From Pseudomonas laurylsulfatiphila (GTDB taxonomy: Bacteria > Pseudomonadota > Gammaproteobacteria > Pseudomonadales > Pseudomonadaceae): a stretch of DNA of 64,000 nt. The stretch covers positions 682,001 to 746,000 of the forward strand of contig NZ_NIRS01000003.1 in the NCBI RefSeq assembly GCF_002934665.1, read 5' to 3'. The translations under genes and the position numbers were made by a program. Positions 45,317-57,053 of the stretch are shown in pieces; the first letter of the stretch is position 1, and the number at the start of each line of letters is the position of its first letter. Under the pieces are notes generated by a model. It saw only the letters and a program-made list of their open reading frames with translations. It was not told the origin of the DNA and did not search any database.

Positions 45317-46129
45317 ATGCTCCCCTTGTCACCCAGCTTGCTAACTACCCTCGCCGCCGCCTGCTTGTATGCCGCTGCGACCATTTACCAGGGCACTCAC
45401 CTGGCGTCCGGCGCCAAGGTCAACAAACGCCTGCTGGTCATGCTCGGCGTGCTCGCCGTATTGGCCCACAGCATCAGCCTGCTCACCCACCTGCTGACCC
45501 CGACCGGCCTGGCCCTGGACTTCTTCAGTGCCGCCAGCCTGATTGCCGTGGCGGTCATCGCTCTGACCCTGCTGGCCTGCTCGCGGATTCCGGTAGAGAA
45601 CCTGCTGGTCCTGCTGTTCCCGCTTGGGGCCTTGACCGTGATGCTGGCGCATTTTGCCCCCGCCGGCACGGTACAGGTCATCGATGAGGAGCCGGGCATC
45701 CTCGCCCACATCCTGCTTTCGATTCTGGCCTATGGCATGTTCACCATCGCGGTGTTCCAGTCCTTGCTGCTGCTGGTTCAAGACCACCAGCTCAAGCACA
45801 AGCACCCCTCCGGGCTGATCAAGAACTTCCCGCCGCTGCAAACCATGGAAAGCCTGCTGTTCGGTTTTCTCTGGGCCGGCTGGACGCTGTTGTCGCTGTC
45901 GCTGATTTCCGGCTGGCTGTTCGTCGAGAACCTGTTCGCCCAGCATCTGGTGCACAAAACCCTGCTGGCCTGCCTGGCCTGGGTTGTTTTCAGCGTGCTG
46001 CTGTGGGGACGCAATCGCCTCGGCTGGCGTGGGCACAAAGCCATTCGCTGGACCCTGGCCGGCTTTTGCCTGCTGATGCTGGCGTACTTCGGCAGCAAGC
46101 TGGTTCGTGAATACATCCTGCATATCTGA
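45317..46129 (+). CDS. ypjD: CcsA/YpjD-type inner-membrane protein
   Basis: The 270-residue protein has about eight membrane helices and belongs to the cytochrome c assembly (CcsA/CcmC/CcmF-like) group. WxWD-type tryptophan motifs are absent or weak, as in the YpjD branch. Its exact role is not established. The ATG at 45317 has AGGATT before it and starts the first helix (LLTTLAAACLYAAATIYQG), while earlier in-frame codons overlap the ffh promoter. A CorC-like gene follows 12 bases later, and the same ffh-ypjD-corC order is found in other Pseudomonas. Confidence 0.85.
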   Translation: MLPLSPSLLTTLAAACLYAAATIYQGTHLASGAKVNKRLLVMLGVLAVLAHSISLLTHLLTPTGLALDFFSAASLIAVAVIALTLLACSRIPVENLLVLLFPLGALTVMLAHFAPAGTVQVIDEEPGILAHILLSILAYGMFTIAVFQSLLLLVQDHQLKHKHPSGLIKNFPPLQTMESLLFGFLWAGWTLLSLSLISGWLFVENLFAQHLVHKTLLACLAWVVFSVLLWGRNRLGWRGHKAIRWTLAGFCLLMLAYFGSKLVREYILHI

Positions 46130-46141
46130 CGGGCGGCATTA

Positions 46142-47383
46142 ATGGACGACTTGCCCATAGGGCCGATGCTCGCGGTAGTGACCCTGCTGGTTTTATGGTC
46201 GGGGCTGTTTACCGCCATCGAAGCGGCGCACCAGCATTTGCTGGCCCAGCGCACCGCAACGCGTTCCAGCGACAAACCGGTGGCGGAACTCAGCTTCCCT
46301 CTGGCCAGCCTGATTTTTTGCAACACACTGTGCCGTGCACTCGTGGTGGTCATCAGCACCTTGCTGGCCATTTTCACCTGGGCCGAGAACGGCCCGTGGG
46401 TCGCCTGCCTCGGGGCGGGCGCCGTGTTGCTGGTGTTTTCCGACTACTTGCCACGCACCCTCGCCGCTCGCTATCCGGATGCGATCCTGGCCCAGGGCAA
46501 CAACCTGCTGCGGTTGCCGCTGAAAATCATCTATCCCGCGGCATGGCTGCTCACCAGCATCAGCCGGTTGCTGACGCGCCCATTCGTCCGTAAAGCCAAA
46601 GTGGTGCAACAAAGTGAGGACGAAACGCTGACGGAGCGGCATGCACCCTCCGAAACTGTAAGCCGCCCTCACCCGCTGCCAGGCATCCACGCGCTGGACA
46701 ACATCACCGTCAATGACATCCTGGTACCGCGCAGCGACGTGGACGGCATCAATCTCGATGACTCCATCGAAGAAATCATCGAGCAATTGCGCCACAACAA
46801 GCGCACGCGCCTGCCGGTGTTCCACAGCGATATCAACCAGGTCGAAGCCGTCCTCAACACCCGGCACATCCTGCACTTGCTGCCCGATGCGAGCCTGACC
46901 AGGGAAGCCTTGCTGGCGGCCAGCCACGAGCCGTACTTCGTGCCGGAAAGCACCCCGCTGCAACTGCAACTGCTCAACTTCCACAAACAGCAACGACGCC
47001 TGGGCATGGTGGTCGATGAATACGGCGAAGTGCTGGGCATCGTCACCCTGGAAGACATTCTCGAAGAAATCGTCGGCGAGTTCGAAAGCCAGCACAGCCT
47101 GGACAACCCGCACATTCATCCCCAAGCCGACGGACGCCTGGTGATCGATGGAGCCGCGTCCATCCGCGAATTGAACAAGAGCCTCGGCTGGCACCTGCCC
47201 AGCGATGGCCCGAAAACCCTGAACGGCTTGGTCACCGAAGCACTGGAAACCATCCCGGACTGCCCTGTATGCCTGAAAATCGGCCGCTATCGACTGGAAA
47301 TTCTCGCGACTGAGGACAATCGTGTCACGCGGGTGTTGATTTGGCCTACCAACCCGGCTCTCGCTGCTTTACCCGCCCGTTAG
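46142..47383 (+). CDS. HlyC/CorC (CNNM) family membrane protein
   Basis: The 413-residue protein has an N-terminal DUF21/CNNM membrane domain (about 1-150), a pair of cytoplasmic CBS domains (about 190-310, with ILVPRSDVDGI and LGMVVDEYGEVLGIVTLEDILEEIVGEFE) and a C-terminal CorC_HlyC domain (about 325-405). Relatives are linked to magnesium/cobalt efflux, but the transported ion is not shown here. It is probably co-transcribed with the ypjD-like gene. Confidence 0.92.
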   Translation: MDDLPIGPMLAVVTLLVLWSGLFTAIEAAHQHLLAQRTATRSSDKPVAELSFPLASLIFCNTLCRALVVVISTLLAIFTWAENGPWVACLGAGAVLLVFSDYLPRTLAARYPDAILAQGNNLLRLPLKIIYPAAWLLTSISRLLTRPFVRKAKVVQQSEDETLTERHAPSETVSRPHPLPGIHALDNITVNDILVPRSDVDGINLDDSIEEIIEQLRHNKRTRLPVFHSDINQVEAVLNTRHILHLLPDASLTREALLAASHEPYFVPESTPLQLQLLNFHKQQRRLGMVVDEYGEVLGIVTLEDILEEIVGEFESQHSLDNPHIHPQADGRLVIDGAASIRELNKSLGWHLPSDGPKTLNGLVTEALETIPDCPVCLKIGRYRLEILATEDNRVTRVLIWPTNPALAALPAR

Positions 47384-47390
47384 ATTGTTG

Positions 47391-47466
47391 AAAGATCGCA
47401 GCCTGCGGCAGCTCCTACATTGGAACGCGTTTCCCCTGTAGGAGCTGCCGCAGGCTGCGATCTTTT
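47391..47466. repeat. REP pair, 'gatcgcagcc-tgcggcagctcc' variant
   Basis: Inverted units (47391-47420 and 47437-47466) enclose a 16-base loop right after the CorC-like stop. Both carry the tgcgg instead of the ttcgg form of the core. Confidence 0.88.
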
Positions 47467-47624
47467 GCGCTTGTTGAATCGTTAGCCACCTTCCTATAAT
47501 CGAACCGCTTACCCAAGCCCCGCCACACCCTGTGCCACCCGCACTCTGCGTTAAGCCCACATCCCTGGGTTCTCGACCATAATAATTCGCTCCACTGGGG
47601 CACATGACTGTCAGGGATCACCGC

Positions 47625-48941
47625 ATGACGACCAGCACGACTTACAGCGACTCCACACCTGCACAACCGACGAACTCCGCTACCCGCGTGGCCACTGCGA
47701 GCTTCATCGGTACCGCCATCGAGTTCTACGATTTCTATGCCTATGCCACCGCTGCGGCGCTGGTGATTGGCCCGGTGTTCTTTCCACAGACATCTGGCAC
47801 CGCCCAGATGCTGTCGGCGTTTCTCACGTTCGGCATCGCCTTCCTCGCGCGCCCCTTGGGTTCGGCCCTTTTCGGTCACTTCGGCGACCGTATCGGCCGC
47901 AAGTCGACCCTGGTCGCCTCGTTGCTGCTGATGGGCGTGTGCACCACGCTGATCGGCGTGCTGCCGGGATACGACAGCATTGGCGCCTGGGCACCGATCC
48001 TGCTGTGCGTCCTGCGCTTCGGCCAGGGCCTGGGGCTGGGCGGTGAATGGGGTGGCGCGGCATTGCTGGCCACGGAGAACGCGCCGAAAGGCAAGCGCGC
48101 CTGGTTCGGCATGTTCCCGCAGCTGGGTCCCTCCATTGGCTTCCTGGCGGCCAACGGCCTGTTCCTGACCCTGGCCGTGGTGCTGGACGATGAACAGTTC
48201 CGCTCATGGGGCTGGCGTATTCCGTTCCTGCTCAGCGCTGCACTGGTGATGGTCGGCCTGTACGTGCGCCTCAAGCTGCATGAAACCCCGGTATTCGCCA
48301 ACGCCATGGCGCGCCAGGAACGGGTGAAAATCCCGCTGTTCGAGCTGTTCGGCCAGTACTGGGCGCCCGTGTTGCTGGGCGCCGGCGCGATGGTGGTGTG
48401 CTACGCGCTGTTTTACATCTCCACGGTGTTTTCCCTGAGTTACGGCGTTGCAACGCTCGGCTACAGCCGCGAAACCTTTCTCGGTCTGTTGTGCTTCGCA
48501 GTGCTGTTCATGGCGGCCGCCACCCCGCTGTCGGCCTGGGCCAGCGACCGTTACGGGCGCAAGCCGGTGCTGATCATCGGTGGCGTGCTGGCGATCCTGT
48601 CCGGCTTCCTTATGGAACCGCTGCTGACCCAAGGTTCGACCTGGGGTGTGGCGTTGTTCCTGTGCATCGAACTGTTTCTGATGGGCGTGACATTTGCGCC
48701 CATGGGCGCGCTGCTGCCGGAGCTGTTTCCGACCCATGTGCGTTACACCGGCGCCTCGGCGGCCTACAACCTGGGCGGTATCGTGGGCGCCTCCGCAGCG
48801 CCGTTCTTCGCCCAGAAACTGGTGGCGATGGGCGGGCTGAGCTACGTCGGCGGTTATGTGTCCGGGGCGGCGGTGCTGAGTTTGATTGCGGTGCTGTGCC
48901 TGAAGGAAACGCGGCATAACGATTTGAATCGGGTTGCCTGA
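47625..48941 (+). CDS. MFS transporter, metabolite:H+ symporter (MHS) type
   Basis: The 438-residue protein has twelve predicted membrane segments and the MHS-branch signatures ATASFIGTAIEFYDFYAY (helix 1), FGHFGDRIGRKSTL between helices 2 and 3, and GEWGGAALLATENAPKGKRAWFGMFPQLG. Members import shikimate, alpha-ketoglutarate, proline/betaine or related organic acids. Substrate cannot be told from the sequence. ATG 47625 with AGGG upstream is chosen over ATG 47604. It stands as a single gene between two repeat pairs. Confidence 0.93.
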   Translation: MTTSTTYSDSTPAQPTNSATRVATASFIGTAIEFYDFYAYATAAALVIGPVFFPQTSGTAQMLSAFLTFGIAFLARPLGSALFGHFGDRIGRKSTLVASLLLMGVCTTLIGVLPGYDSIGAWAPILLCVLRFGQGLGLGGEWGGAALLATENAPKGKRAWFGMFPQLGPSIGFLAANGLFLTLAVVLDDEQFRSWGWRIPFLLSAALVMVGLYVRLKLHETPVFANAMARQERVKIPLFELFGQYWAPVLLGAGAMVVCYALFYISTVFSLSYGVATLGYSRETFLGLLCFAVLFMAAATPLSAWASDRYGRKPVLIIGGVLAILSGFLMEPLLTQGSTWGVALFLCIELFLMGVTFAPMGALLPELFPTHVRYTGASAAYNLGGIVGASAAPFFAQKLVAMGGLSYVGGYVSGAAVLSLIAVLCLKETRHNDLNRVA

Positions 48942-48947
48942 CAGATC

Positions 48948-49042
48948 GCTTTCGCGGGCAAGCCCGCTCCCACAGGTCTTTTGTCGAACCACTATTTTAT
49001 GATCGACACTGATCCTGTGGGAGCAGGCTTGCCCGCGAAGGC
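48948..49042. repeat. REP pair, 'tcgcgggcaagcccgctcccacagg' family
   Basis: Inverted units at 48951-48976 and 49014-49042 flank a 37-base spacer between the MFS gene and valS. The core (gcgggcaagcccgctcccac) differs from the other families. Confidence 0.85.
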
Positions 49043-49171
49043 TCCCTCCCAGACCAAACACCCACCACAACTTTTCCCCCGCCCATTGTCACCTCGCTCT
49101 ACGCGCATCGGCTCATCCCCGCTATACTTCCCGGCTTTTCCTGAATAAATGCCAATAGGGTCCCGCCGCGC

Positions 49172-52018
<2,847 letters not shown>

Positions 52019-52043
52019 ATTTTAATTCGCCGCTTGCACATAA

Positions 52044-52073
52044 AATGCCCCGATCTTCGGGGCATTTTTTTGA
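52044..52073 (+). terminator. valS terminator
   Basis: A nine-base stem (52044-52052 with 52058-52066) is followed by a run of T. Confidence 0.9.
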
Positions 52074-52184
52074 TAATTACCAAACGTGTAAATAGTTTCT
52101 TATCACTTTTCACTTCGCTAATATCAACACTCCAAACACATCAACAACTTCCATACTAAACATCTCTGAAAAAGGATTTTCAGC

Positions 52185-52664
52185 ATGAGCACCAATCGTC
52201 AAAAATCTTTTCTTGCCACGTTAAGCTTTGGCAATAAACCCATAGGGTTGATTTCACATCCCGGCAATTCAGTTCCAGTTTTGAGCCAAAAGCTTACGGG
52301 TGAAGCAGACGTTTTTTATTTCCGATGCGCGGACGATGCGTACACACTTTACATCCGATCTAAGGGTGACTATTTCGGCAAGGCAATAGGCCGTAGCGGA
52401 AAATTCTTCACTTGCGGCGCATCGCACGACTCAGAAACATTAAAAATCGTCAACAAGGAAGGCACAACACTCACCTTGGATGAGCTGAATAGCGATAACG
52501 AAAAAGTATATTTGCGCACTCGTAGTGACGAGCGCGTCAATGCTGAATTTATATTCCTTGAAGGGGGCGCAAGACTGCTCGCAAATGGCCAAGTCAATAT
52601 AACCCTTGACCTTAACATTATGGAACGCAATACGCCTTACCTTAGCGACCCAGACGAAATTTAA
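52185..52664 (+). CDS. Unrecognised low-GC cytoplasmic protein
   Basis: I do not recognise the 159-residue product. It is rich in beta-strand-forming segments, with repeated units of similar look (FYFRCADDAYTLYIRSKGDYFGKAIGRSGKFF, then KVYLRTRSDERVNAEFIFLEGG). This could be a small beta-trefoil or beta-barrel, but that is a guess. There is no signal peptide or membrane segment. Coding GC is well below the neighbours, and codon use is relaxed. An AAAGGA ribosome-binding site lies before the ATG. It sits between valS and rlmF and looks like an acquired gene. Confidence 0.7.
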   Translation: MSTNRQKSFLATLSFGNKPIGLISHPGNSVPVLSQKLTGEADVFYFRCADDAYTLYIRSKGDYFGKAIGRSGKFFTCGASHDSETLKIVNKEGTTLTLDELNSDNEKVYLRTRSDERVNAEFIFLEGGARLLANGQVNITLDLNIMERNTPYLSDPDEI

Positions 52665-52892
52665 AATTATTTGCTCAAACTCTAGATAGTTAGCCCCTAA
52701 CAACCAGGGGCTAACGCCAATGCAGATAAAACCAGGCGACGACAAGGTATTTTAAAGTCTAAACGGCGTCGGAGCTTTTTAAAAAAACATGCACCATGGA
52801 GTAGGGGTGCCCAACGCTCAATCAGGCACGTGAGATTCTCATTTGTGGGAGAATGGGCGTCATATTGAACCACCTCCTGAATCGACGCCCCC

Positions 52893-53918
52893 ATGACCGC
52901 CCCCAGCAAACCCAAAGCACCGCGCAAGCAGCCAAATCCTCCAACGCCTTCTGTGGCGCCGCGTGAAAAAGCCAGCCTGCACCCGCGCAATCGCCATCAG
53001 GGCCGCTACGACTTTCCGGCGCTGATCAAAAGCACGCCGGAACTGAAAAAATTCGTGATCGTCAATCCGTACGGCAAGGAAAGCATCGACTTCGCCAGCC
53101 CGGAGGCCGTGCGGGTGTTCAACCGGGCGCTGCTCAAGTCGTTCTATGGCATCGCTCACTGGGACATTCCGGCCGACTACCTGTGCCCGCCAGTGCCAGG
53201 CCGTGCCGATTACGTGCACTTCCTCGCCGACCTGCTGGCCAGCGGGAATGACGGAGCGATCCCTCGTGGTGCTGCCGTGAAGGTGCTGGACATCGGCATG
53301 GGCGCCAACTGCGTGTATCCGCTGATCGGTTACAGCGATTATCGCTGGCAATTCCTTGGCTCCGACATCGATGCGACCGCCATCGCCGCGGCGAAGGCCA
53401 TCATTCAATCCAATGGCCTGAACAAGGCGATCCAGGTTCGCCAGCAGAGCAACCCCAAGCAGATCCTCACAGGCCTGCTGGAGAGCGCAGAGCGGTTCGA
53501 CCTGACCATGTGCAACCCGCCATTCCACGCCTCGCTGGACGAGGCCACGCGGGGCAGTACGCGCAAATGGCGAGCCCTGGGCAAGGCCGATCCGAAACGC
53601 AAGCTGCCGGTGCTGAACTTTGGCGGGCAGGCGGCGGAACTGTGGTGCGAGGGTGGGGAAGTGCGTTTCGTCACGCAACTGGTCAGCGAGAGCGTGCAGG
53701 TGGCGCAACAAGTGCTGTGGTTCAGCACTCTGGTGTCAAAAGCATCGAACCTGCCGGCGATCCAGACGGCCCTGACCAAGGCCGGCGCGCTGGACAGTCG
53801 GGTGGTGGAAATGGGTCAGGGACAGAAGCAGAGCCGCTTCGTCGCCTGGACCTTCCAGACCCAAGCGCAGCAACGGGCCTGGCGTCAGGCGCGATGGTCG
53901 AAGACTACAGCTGAGTAA
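52893..53918 (+). CDS. rlmF: 23S rRNA (adenine1618-N6)-methyltransferase
   Basis: RlmF methylates A1618 of 23S rRNA. The 341 residues show a basic Pro-rich start, [17 protein letters not shown] (about 25-42), the SAM-binding [16 protein letters not shown] (about 130-145) and the N6-adenine methylase active site MCNPPFHAS near 208-216. Length is as in the E. coli enzyme plus a short N-terminal extension. It is followed by an intrinsic terminator and stands alone. Confidence 0.96.
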   Translation: MTAPSKPKAPRKQPNPPTPSVAPREKASLHPRNRHQGRYDFPALIKSTPELKKFVIVNPYGKESIDFASPEAVRVFNRALLKSFYGIAHWDIPADYLCPPVPGRADYVHFLADLLASGNDGAIPRGAAVKVLDIGMGANCVYPLIGYSDYRWQFLGSDIDATAIAAAKAIIQSNGLNKAIQVRQQSNPKQILTGLLESAERFDLTMCNPPFHASLDEATRGSTRKWRALGKADPKRKLPVLNFGGQAAELWCEGGEVRFVTQLVSESVQVAQQVLWFSTLVSKASNLPAIQTALTKAGALDSRVVEMGQGQKQSRFVAWTFQTQAQQRAWRQARWSKTTAE

Positions 53919-53931
53919 AAAGTTAAACGCA

Positions 53932-53972
53932 CAAAAAAGCCGTGCCCGGATGACTCCTGTACACGGCTTTTT
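53932..53972 (+). terminator. rlmF terminator
   Basis: A stem pairs aaaaagccgtg (53933-53943) with cacggcttttt (53962-53972) around an 18-base loop. Confidence 0.85.
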
Positions 53973-54073
53973 AACAAGCCTTAGCGGTTAGCAATGTCGC
54001 TAATATCTATAATCACAAACTGCCTGAGCTTTCCGGGCAACGTCGATAACAAGCAAGTTCAGACACCTTCATT

Positions 54074-54511
54074 TCAGCGTTTTGTTGTACGAACAACTTC
54101 TTTGAACGCACAGGCACGTACCTCCTTGCTATCGCAGTAATACTGACCAAACCATTCCTCCCATGGCCCATTAGTATCAATGCTCACGACAGTTCCCTCT
54201 CGTTTGTATCTCATATCCAGTTCGCCTCCATTTTGCAGCATGTAACCGCAACGCAGAATTTCACCGGCTACAGCGCTGATTTCGGCCGCTATGCGAGGTG
54301 CGAATATCGCCAGTTCGAACTCACCTACCGGCCCACGCCCGGTTTGCGAAACACCGTACCATTCCCCGTCGCCACTGGCTGTCGGGGCTTTATAGACACC
54401 GATTGCCAACTCCTTGATGTCAGCAGGGCTTGGGCAGTACTCGGTCACATTGGCCAACGCCTGACCGGACACCAGAAACGATACGCACATCAACAACTTT
54501 TTAACTTTCAT
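54074..54511 (-). CDS. Small secreted protein, DUF3757-like
   Basis: The 145-residue precursor has a clear signal peptide (MKVKKLLMCVSFLVSGQALA) and a compact mature domain. Its blocks EYCPSPADIKEL, GEWYGVSQTGRGPVGEFELAIFA and LRCGYMLQNGGELDMRY carry four cysteines that could form disulfides. The pattern resembles DUF3757-type secreted proteins, but this was judged by eye. AT-rich flanks and lower GC suggest an accessory gene. The signal peptide fixes the start at 54511, and upstream in-frame codons are not used. Confidence 0.72.
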   Translation of the reverse strand: MKVKKLLMCVSFLVSGQALANVTEYCPSPADIKELAIGVYKAPTASGDGEWYGVSQTGRGPVGEFELAIFAPRIAAEISAVAGEILRCGYMLQNGGELDMRYKREGTVVSIDTNGPWEEWFGQYYCDSKEVRACAFKEVVRTTKR

Positions 54512-54729
54512 AAAAAACGTCCCTGTAACGAACAACTGAAATTTGGTTTTGGCTTTTACGCAAAGCCATGCGCTACGCCTAATCGATACTACCGACCCAA
54601 GGCGCACACTCAACTGTCAGTTCTGTAGGAGCGTTCGTTTTATACAGGGAGAAAAGTGTTATTCAGAACAAACGAGCTATCCCGATGAAACGCGCAGTAA
54701 CAACCGCTTCCACAAATAAATTATTGCCA

Positions 54730-54750
54730 AAGTTTACGTTGCGTAAACTT
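54730..54750. repeat. Perfect nine-base hairpin near the HU gene
   Basis: aagtttacg (54730-54738) pairs with cgtaaactt (54742-54750) across a three-base loop, just beyond the hup terminator. Its role is unknown. Confidence 0.5.
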
Positions 54751-54762
54751 TTTCAACGCCCA

Positions 54763-54801
54763 TAAAAAAACCGTGCCCGGATCGCTCCGGCGCACGGTTT
54801 T
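54763..54801 (-). terminator. Terminator after the HU gene
   Basis: A seven-base stem (54770-54776 with 54792-54798) is flanked by an A-run at 54763-54769, giving a T-run on the minus strand. Confidence 0.88.
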
Positions 54802-54813
54802 TCTTAACAAGTC

Positions 54814-55095
54814 TTACTTGTTAACAGCGTCGGTCAGGCCTTTGGCCACAACCAGCTTGATCACTTTCTTGGCAGCGATTTCGATGGCAGCGCCAGTCGA
54901 AGGGTTGCGGCCGGTACGGGCAGGACGCTCAGTCACTTTCAGTTTGCCGATACCTGGCAGAGTGATTTCGCCGCCGTTTTCCAGCTGATCGGCAACGATT
55001 TGGCCCAGTTGGTCCAGAGCGTTACGCGCGGTGGTTTTCGGCGCGTCGATAGCTTCAGCGATGTCGGCGATCAGTTGGTCTTTAGTAAGAGCCAT
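54814..55095 (-). CDS. HU-family nucleoid DNA-binding protein (HupN-like)
   Basis: HU dimers bend and wrap DNA. The 93-residue protein (MALTKDQLIADIAEAIDAPKTTA...) has the helical dimerisation half, the GIGKLKV strand, and the DNA-grasping arm RPARTGRNPSTGAAIEI followed by AAKKVIK. It differs from the usual HupA and HupB by its start and by GQIVADQLENGGEITLPG, and agrees with the HupN-type paralogue of Pseudomonas. It lies divergent from yejK, another nucleoid protein gene. Confidence 0.93.
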   Translation of the reverse strand: MALTKDQLIADIAEAIDAPKTTARNALDQLGQIVADQLENGGEITLPGIGKLKVTERPARTGRNPSTGAAIEIAAKKVIKLVVAKGLTDAVNK

Positions 55096-55570
55096 TTAGT
55101 GTTCCTTCCCTATCAAATTCATATGGATTGCAGAGTGCAATGTCAGCCATCGAGCCCGATCTTTTGGATCCGGCACCCTCGGCCAAATAACCTCGGGATC
55201 GGGGTTATAGATACCGAAATCAGGGTTTGGTTCGACCTGACAAATGCTGACTGCACGCTTAACGCAGTGACTTCGCGCAAGACCGGGCAAAGCTAGCACA
55301 CAGACGTGGAAATATCCGCCTCTAGCTACCCATTTGGTCAGCTTTATTGCGCTAAAACAGGAAAAAAACGCATAAGCGCCGTCGGTCGCCTGCCAATTGC
55401 CCTCTATCCCTCCTGCAGGAGCTGCCGAAGGCTGCGATCTTTTGCCTTTGTATTTTTACAAACAAGATCAAAAGATCGCAGCCTTCGGCAGCTCCTACAG
55501 AGGGATGCGGGTACACTGAGCGCTTTTTCGGGGGAGCACGCCCTCCTCTCCTCATTCAGCCGAGAAGCCC
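55096..55570. other. hup-yejK divergent intergenic region
   Basis: This 475-base region holds no gene. Its left part should carry the hup promoter. The right part contains a REP pair (55409-55505). Confidence 0.6.
55409..55505. repeat. Near-perfect REP pair before yejK
   Basis: Inverted 'gatcgcagcc-ttcggcagctcc' units (55409-55444 and 55470-55505) enclose an AT-rich loop. The outer ends (ccctc / gaggg) also pair. Confidence 0.88.
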
Positions 55571-56575
55571 ATGCCGATCCGTCATTGCATCGTCCACCTG
55601 ATCGACAAAAAACCCGACGGCACACCTGCAGTTCTCCACGCCCGTGAATCCGAACTGGCCGAGTCCGCGGCCATCGAGAACATGCTCGCCGACCTCAACG
55701 AAAGCTATAACGCCAAACAGGGTAAAGCCTGGGGCCTGTTCCATCCGGAATCCGGTGCATTTCCGTTCAGCGGCTGGCTGAAGGAGTACCTCGAGGGCAG
55801 CCAGGATTTCACGGCGTTCAGCCGCGTGGCGGTCGAGCACCTGCAAAAACTGATGGAGGAATCGAACCTTTCGGTCGGCGGCCACGTGCTGTTCGCACAC
55901 TACCAGCAAGGCATGACCGACTACCTGGCCATTGCCCTGCTGCACCACAGCGAAGGCGTGGCCGTGACCGATGAACTGGACGTGACCCCGTCCCGTCACC
56001 TGGACCTGGGCCAACTGCACCTGGCAGCGCGGATCAACGTTTCCGAGTGGCAGAACAATAAACAATCCAAGCAGTACATTTCGTTCATCAAAGGCAAGAA
56101 CGGCAAAAAGGTTTCGGAGTATTTCCGCGACTTCATCGGCTGTCAGGAAGGCGTCGACGGTCCGGGTGAAACCCGCACCCTGCTCAAGGCCTTCAGTGAT
56201 TTCGTTGAAAGCGAAGACCTGCCGGAAGACGACGCCCGCGAAAAGACCAAGACCCTGGTGGATTACGCCAGCAGCCAGGCCAAGCTCGGTGAGCCGATGG
56301 GCCTGGAAGAATTGTCGGGGCTGATCGACGAAGAACGCCCGAAGGCCTTCTACGATCACATTCGCAACAAGGACTACGGCCTGTCACCGGAAATCCCGGC
56401 CGATAAACGCACCCTGAACCAGTTCCGTCGATTCACTGGCCGCGCCGAAGGCTTGTCGATCAGTTTCGAAGCACACCTGCTGGGGTCGAAGATCGAGTAC
56501 GACGAAGAAGCCGGCACGTTGATCATCAAGGGCCTGCCCACTTCGCTCACCGATCAGCTGAAGCGTCGCAACTGA
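55571..56575 (+). CDS. yejK: Nucleoid-associated protein YejK/NdpA
   Basis: The 334-residue protein begins [32 protein letters not shown] and keeps the YejK blocks [30 protein letters not shown] and [23 protein letters not shown]. YejK is found on the nucleoid and interacts with topoisomerases in E. coli. Its stop overlaps the start of the next gene by one base (TGATG), suggesting co-translation with a membrane glutaredoxin. It is divergent from the HU gene. Confidence 0.95.
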   Translation: MPIRHCIVHLIDKKPDGTPAVLHARESELAESAAIENMLADLNESYNAKQGKAWGLFHPESGAFPFSGWLKEYLEGSQDFTAFSRVAVEHLQKLMEESNLSVGGHVLFAHYQQGMTDYLAIALLHHSEGVAVTDELDVTPSRHLDLGQLHLAARINVSEWQNNKQSKQYISFIKGKNGKKVSEYFRDFIGCQEGVDGPGETRTLLKAFSDFVESEDLPEDDAREKTKTLVDYASSQAKLGEPMGLEELSGLIDEERPKAFYDHIRNKDYGLSPEIPADKRTLNQFRRFTGRAEGLSISFEAHLLGSKIEYDEEAGTLIIKGLPTSLTDQLKRRN

Positions 56576-56925
56576 TGCTCGGCGGCGTACTGAAAAAATT
56601 CCTGCTGATCCTGCTGGTGGTCGTGACTTACCAGAACTGGGGCAAGATCGAGCGGGTGTTCAACCCTTCGCAAGTGGTGCCAGCACAGACGCAGGCCCGG
56701 GCCAACGTCGTGCTCTACGCCACCGAATGGTGTGGTTACTGCAAGCTGACCCGGCGCTTTCTCGATCAGAAAGGCATTCCGTACAAGGAATTCGATATCG
56801 AGAAAGATGCCGTCGCGCGCAAGGACTATGAGGCCTTGGGTGGCGGAGGGATTCCGATCATCGATGTGAACGGAACCTTGATTCGCGGGTATGACCCGGA
56901 TGCGATTCTGGCGGCGTTGAAATAA
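56575..56925 (+). CDS. Membrane-anchored glutaredoxin-like protein
   Basis: The 116-residue protein has an N-terminal membrane helix (KKFLLILLVVVTYQNW, about 7-22) and a glutaredoxin/thioredoxin-fold domain with the CGYC active site in VLYATEWCGYCKLTRRFL and the cis-Pro block GGIPIIDVNG. The orientation of the catalytic domain is not certain. It overlaps yejK at TGATG. Possible roles are envelope thiol reduction or delivery of electrons to periplasmic proteins. Confidence 0.88.
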   Translation: MLGGVLKKFLLILLVVVTYQNWGKIERVFNPSQVVPAQTQARANVVLYATEWCGYCKLTRRFLDQKGIPYKEFDIEKDAVARKDYEALGGGGIPIIDVNGTLIRGYDPDAILAALK

Positions 56926-56947
56926 CTGACCAGGTTCACAAAACCCT

Positions 56948-57041
56948 TGTGGCGAGGGAGCTTGCTCCCGCTGGACTGCGCAGCAGTCCCTCTTCAAGGG
57001 CCGCTTCGCGACCCGACGGGAGCAAGCTCCCTCGCCACAGG
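56948..57041. repeat. REP pair, 'tgtggcgagggagcttgctccc' family
   Basis: Inverted units at 56948-56971 and 57017-57041 with a GC-rich spacer fill the gap between the convergent glutaredoxin and GST genes. This is a fourth REP family. Confidence 0.88.
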
Positions 57042-57053
57042 TGTATGTCGGTT

